DNA of 6,527 bases, taken from Alphaproteobacteria bacterium. GTDB lineage: Bacteria > Pseudomonadota > Alphaproteobacteria > Sphingomonadales > Emcibacteraceae. Positions 4,911 to 6,527 of this stretch are shown one piece after another. Under the pieces are notes generated by a model. The model saw only the letters and a program-made list of their open reading frames with translations. It was not told where the DNA came from and did not search any database. The position numbers and the translations under genes were made by a program. Position 1 is the first letter of the stretch. Every line of letters starts with the position of its first letter. The stretch spans positions 28,451 through 34,977 of the forward strand of contig NVVY01000031.1 of NCBI GenBank assembly GCA_002749135.1, given 5' to 3'.

Positions 4911-5050
4911 AGGGTGTAAGGACTAAAAGTCACTTCCCTTGAAGTAGGGACCCGGATCAACTAATGGAGAGTTTTTCTAGGACTTCTCTAGCTATTGTCT
5001 ACCGGTATTATTAACTTCCAGTAGACAATAGCAATAAACTGTCACACCCT
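4911..5050. other. gene-free hairpin region, possible origin or RNA
   Basis: AGGGTGT (4911-4917) is the reverse complement of ACACCCT (5044-5050) and can close a 140-base domain. Inside are GACT-AAA-AGTC (4921-4931), ACTTC-CCTT-GAAGT (4932-4945, or alternatively TCCCT/AGGGA at 4935-4950) and the 12-base hairpin at 4991-5032. On the plus strand a perfect TATAAT (4852-4857) lies about 55 bases to the left, without a good -35 box. No reading frame of note exists in 4778-5193. The domain is downstream of a HUH nuclease gene, so it may be the nick site and hairpins of a rolling-circle origin, or it may be a small structured RNA. Retron-like layout (closing stem plus long hairpin) was considered, but no reverse transcriptase is present. 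Confidence 0.4.
4991..5032. repeat. perfect 12-base inverted repeat, 18-base loop
   Basis: GCTATTGTCTAC (4991-5002) is mirrored exactly by GTAGACAATAGC (5021-5032). The loop is AT-rich and contains CGGTATTATTAAC. The symmetry does not extend further. The arm is too long to be expected by chance at this distance. No T-run follows on either strand, so it is not an ordinary terminator. Confidence 0.8.
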
Positions 5051-5080
5051 GAAATGGGAGCAACCTAATACGGTCTAAAA

Positions 5081-5112
5081 TAAAAAATTAAGACAGCGAT
5101 AGCGAAGCTACC
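5081..5112 (-). terminator. hairpin plus T-rich tail behind the HUH gene
   Basis: Read on the minus strand, GGTAGC-TTC-GCTATC (5112-5098) is a six-pair stem with one G-T pair and a three-base loop; GCTGTCTTAA and then six T (5087-5082) follow. It is about 80 bases past the stop of the gene at 5194. The distance between stem and T-run is longer than usual, so the terminator would be weak. On the plus strand the loop is the GCGAAGC mini-hairpin. Confidence 0.4.
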
Positions 5113-5187
5113 TAGTGCTGAATGGGTCCGGTGCCTTAGTCTTATTCTGTTGCTTATTACGCTTCGGCGATGGAAATGTTTTTGCTA

Positions 5188-5205
5188 CTTCCCTCATTCG
5201 GGAAG
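5188..5205. repeat. hairpin across the stop codon of the HUH gene
   Basis: CTTCCC (5188-5193) and GGGAAG (5200-5205) pair perfectly; the six-base loop TCATTC contains the stop codon of the gene ending at 5194. No T-run follows on the minus strand, so the structure may protect the mRNA end or belong to the hairpin series that runs on to 4911. CGC-TTCG-GCG at 5160-5169, a short stem with the very stable TTCG loop, is a neighbour. Confidence 0.55.
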
Positions 5206-5721
5206 CCGTATTGTATCATTATTGTGAAAATCTGTCGACAGGAAAAAATCAATGTCATGAAATAAGTTTGCATTTAGTTTAATTTCTTTTGTCAAATAAT
5301 GCGCCCAATCATTTGATGAAATTTCTTGAGAAACCAGATTCCCCCGAGACTTAGTTATATTTTTCCAATGTTTTTCTAATTTACTAATACCGTCCCACTT
5401 CATCCAAACCTTTGGCAGGTCCGCAATCCCAGGCAAACGTAAAGCAAGATGAAAATGGAGATTGCTTTCAATGTGCTCCGGAAACGCAAAAAATAGCGAT
5501 CTTTTCCTTGAGGCTTGCTTATAAGCTTTTTTCCCAAGAATTTCTTTATCAAATCTAAAAAATAAGCCCCCAAGGTCCTTGACAGCCTTTTTCAAGCTAA
5601 TTTGTTGATTGAAAACCAGTGTGACAGCATGTGTACACTCACTCTCATTAATCCAGTCAATTAGCACTTGTCTGCTGTATCTTCTGGAAGAACTTATATT
5701 GTCATTTAAAAAATTACTCAC
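5194..5721 (-). CDS. HUH-type nuclease, rolling-circle Rep or Y1 transposase-like
   Basis: The 175-residue protein carries the three motifs of HUH endonucleases in the usual order: motif I THAVTLVFN (residues 30-38), motif II LHFHLALRLP with the metal-binding His89 and His91, and motif III WAHYLTKEIK with Tyr142 as the presumed nucleophile and Lys145 (Y-x-x-K). Such enzymes nick one DNA strand and stay linked to the 5' end through the tyrosine, at plasmid, phage and transposon origins. With one catalytic tyrosine and 175 residues it is a Y1 protein, without helicase domain. The start is GTG at 5721; it overlaps the stop of the recombinase gene (GTGA), and GAAGGG about eleven bases upstream helps, so translation is probably coupled. 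Hairpins at 5188-5205 and 4911-5050 lie downstream and may be its target. The motifs are seen directly; the exact family and substrate are inferred. Confidence 0.75.
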   Translation of the reverse strand: MSNFLNDNISSSRRYSRQVLIDWINESECTHAVTLVFNQQISLKKAVKDLGGLFFRFDKEILGKKAYKQASRKRSLFFAFPEHIESNLHFHLALRLPGIADLPKVWMKWDGISKLEKHWKNITKSRGNLVSQEISSNDWAHYLTKEIKLNANLFHDIDFFLSTDFHNNDTIRLPE

Positions 5722-6422
5722 AATATAGAAAACCCTTCATTACTATCGTTAATCCTACTCAGCAAGCGTTGTACCTGAGTTGCTTGCCAATTGCCACCGC
5801 GAGGGGTAAAAATTTTCAACCTATTGAGTTCTCTTGCTATTGCAGAAGCACTTGTACAGTTCATATTCTGTATGGTCGGTAATAAATCATATGCTCTCTT
5901 CTTTGATTGTTCAGAGCGCACCTGAGAGCTTCTGAGAGCACCTTCCCTGCTATGCTTTTGGATATTACCTCTATTGCCCCCCAATTTAACGCCACGCTTT
6001 TTGGCTGAAGCAAGGGCAGCTTTTGTTCTTTGTGATATTAATCCGGCTTCCAATTCTGCTACAGCGGCCATTTGATTCAGCATGAATTTTCCTGTGGGGC
6101 CGCTGATTTGGGGTAAATCACAAAAGGATACTTCCACGCCAGAATCCAACAACCTATGTAAAAAACTAACAGACCTTGTCAAACGATCAACTTTGGCAAC
6201 TATTAATATGGCGTTATGTACCCGGCATTCTCTGAGAGCTTCATCCAGTTTGGGCCTATTTGTTTTCTTCCCTGACTCGACCTCTATATATTCATTATGA
6301 AGAACACCGCCACAATCTTGCAAAAATGGTCTTACCACATCCCTCTGGGCCTCCAGCCCGAGGCCGCTTTGTCCTTGCCGGACAGTTGAAACACGAAGAT
6401 AAGATATATAGAGATTGGTCAT
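5718..6422 (-). CDS. small serine recombinase, resolvase/invertase family
   Basis: The 234-residue protein has an N-terminal resolvase catalytic domain (about 1-140): YLRVSTVRQG with Arg10 and the nucleophile Ser12, GLGLEAQR (21-27), VAKVDRLTRS (75-84) with the conserved Asp79, Arg80 and Arg83, and the long E helix AELEAGLISQRTKAALASA (122-140). A basic linker (KKRGVKLGG) and a helix-turn-helix end follow, ARELNRLKIFTPRGG then WQATQVQRLL, the type seen in resolvases and short 'recombinase' proteins. It cuts both strands at short crossover sites through Ser12. All catalytic residues are present. ATG at 6422 has AGGAGA six bases upstream, a strong ribosome site. It is the first gene of an operon with the HUH gene. 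Its size and missing zinc-ribbon domain argue against a large phage integrase; it could be a resolvase, an invertase or an IS607-like transposase without TnpB. Confidence 0.9.
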   Translation of the reverse strand: MTNLYISYLRVSTVRQGQSGLGLEAQRDVVRPFLQDCGGVLHNEYIEVESGKKTNRPKLDEALRECRVHNAILIVAKVDRLTRSVSFLHRLLDSGVEVSFCDLPQISGPTGKFMLNQMAAVAELEAGLISQRTKAALASAKKRGVKLGGNRGNIQKHSREGALRSSQVRSEQSKKRAYDLLPTIQNMNCTSASAIARELNRLKIFTPRGGNWQATQVQRLLSRINDSNEGFSIL

Positions 6423-6428
6423 TTTATG

Positions 6429-6434
6429 TCTCCT
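6429..6434 (-). promoter_or_regulatory. strong ribosome binding site of the recombinase
   Basis: AGGAGA on the minus strand, six bases before the ATG at 6422, the best Shine-Dalgarno sequence in the window; it fixes the start of the operon. The bases up to the window end (6435-6527) are AT-rich, with AAACTT repeated in tandem. I see no convincing -35/-10 pair there, so the promoter may lie outside. Confidence 0.6.
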
Positions 6435-6527
6435 ATGATTACTTTCAAGTTTTAAGTTTAAAATTGGTAAAATCCTCGAAGACCCATTTCTTTTTGAGCG
6501 TATAAAAGATTGTGTTTAGTAATTTTC

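Noticed and set aside
4911..5050. Retron-type msr/msd RNA
   Set aside because: The closing stem and long hairpin are suggestive, but no reverse transcriptase is encoded in the window.
5718..6422. The serine recombinase as the enzyme that made the tRNA-Met repeats
   Set aside because: Insertion into tRNA 3' ends with such direct repeats is typical of tyrosine integrases; the recombinase lies 3.6 kb away without a matching repeat near it.
6082..6505. Two plus-strand frames opposite the recombinase
   Set aside because: They are shadows of the recombinase gene, whose catalytic motifs are complete.

Overview
The window looks like an accessory, mosaic stretch of a chromosome from a moderately AT-rich Gram-negative bacterium, probably an alphaproteobacterium. 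Reasons: the two tRNA fragments match the elongator tRNA-Met(CAU) type I associate with Alphaproteobacteria, a PEP-CTERM surface protein and an outer-membrane lipoprotein imply a Gram-negative envelope, and a textbook sigma-54 promoter is present. The genus cannot be named from this sequence.

Layout. 1-512 is the start of a DUF4166-type gene on the minus strand, cut by the window edge and visibly richer in G+C than what follows; it and the intact tRNA-Thr(CGT) at 619-694 look like ordinary chromosome. From about 720 to 1150 there is decayed DNA: a set of GTTAC repeats that may be an insertion-sequence end, and a short broken reading frame on the minus strand. At 1151-1198 and again at 2085-2122 lie two direct copies of the 3' end of a tRNA-Met gene, without the 5' half. 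They bracket a 923-base module holding a single PEP-CTERM protein gene with its own sigma-54 promoter and terminator. This is the arrangement left when small islands insert at a tRNA gene.

Right of the second tRNA fragment everything is on the minus strand: a 310-residue protein of unknown function (weakly DUF2971-like), a 98-residue basic protein, a doubtful small membrane protein, a peculiar 150-base stretch open in four reading frames, and a small lipoprotein with a good promoter. A gene-free, hairpin-rich region (4778-5193) follows. It is next to a two-gene operon made of a small serine recombinase (5718-6422) and a protein with the three motifs of a HUH rolling-circle nuclease (5194-5721), whose genes overlap by four bases.

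How it may work together. The PEP-CTERM module is a self-contained expression unit (sigma-54 promoter, gene, terminator) carried between tRNA-derived repeats. The recombinase plus HUH pair, with the hairpin region as a possible origin or nick site, could be the core of a small mobile element that combines serine recombination with single-strand nicking. No tyrosine integrase is visible that would explain the tRNA repeats, so the two mobile systems are probably independent.
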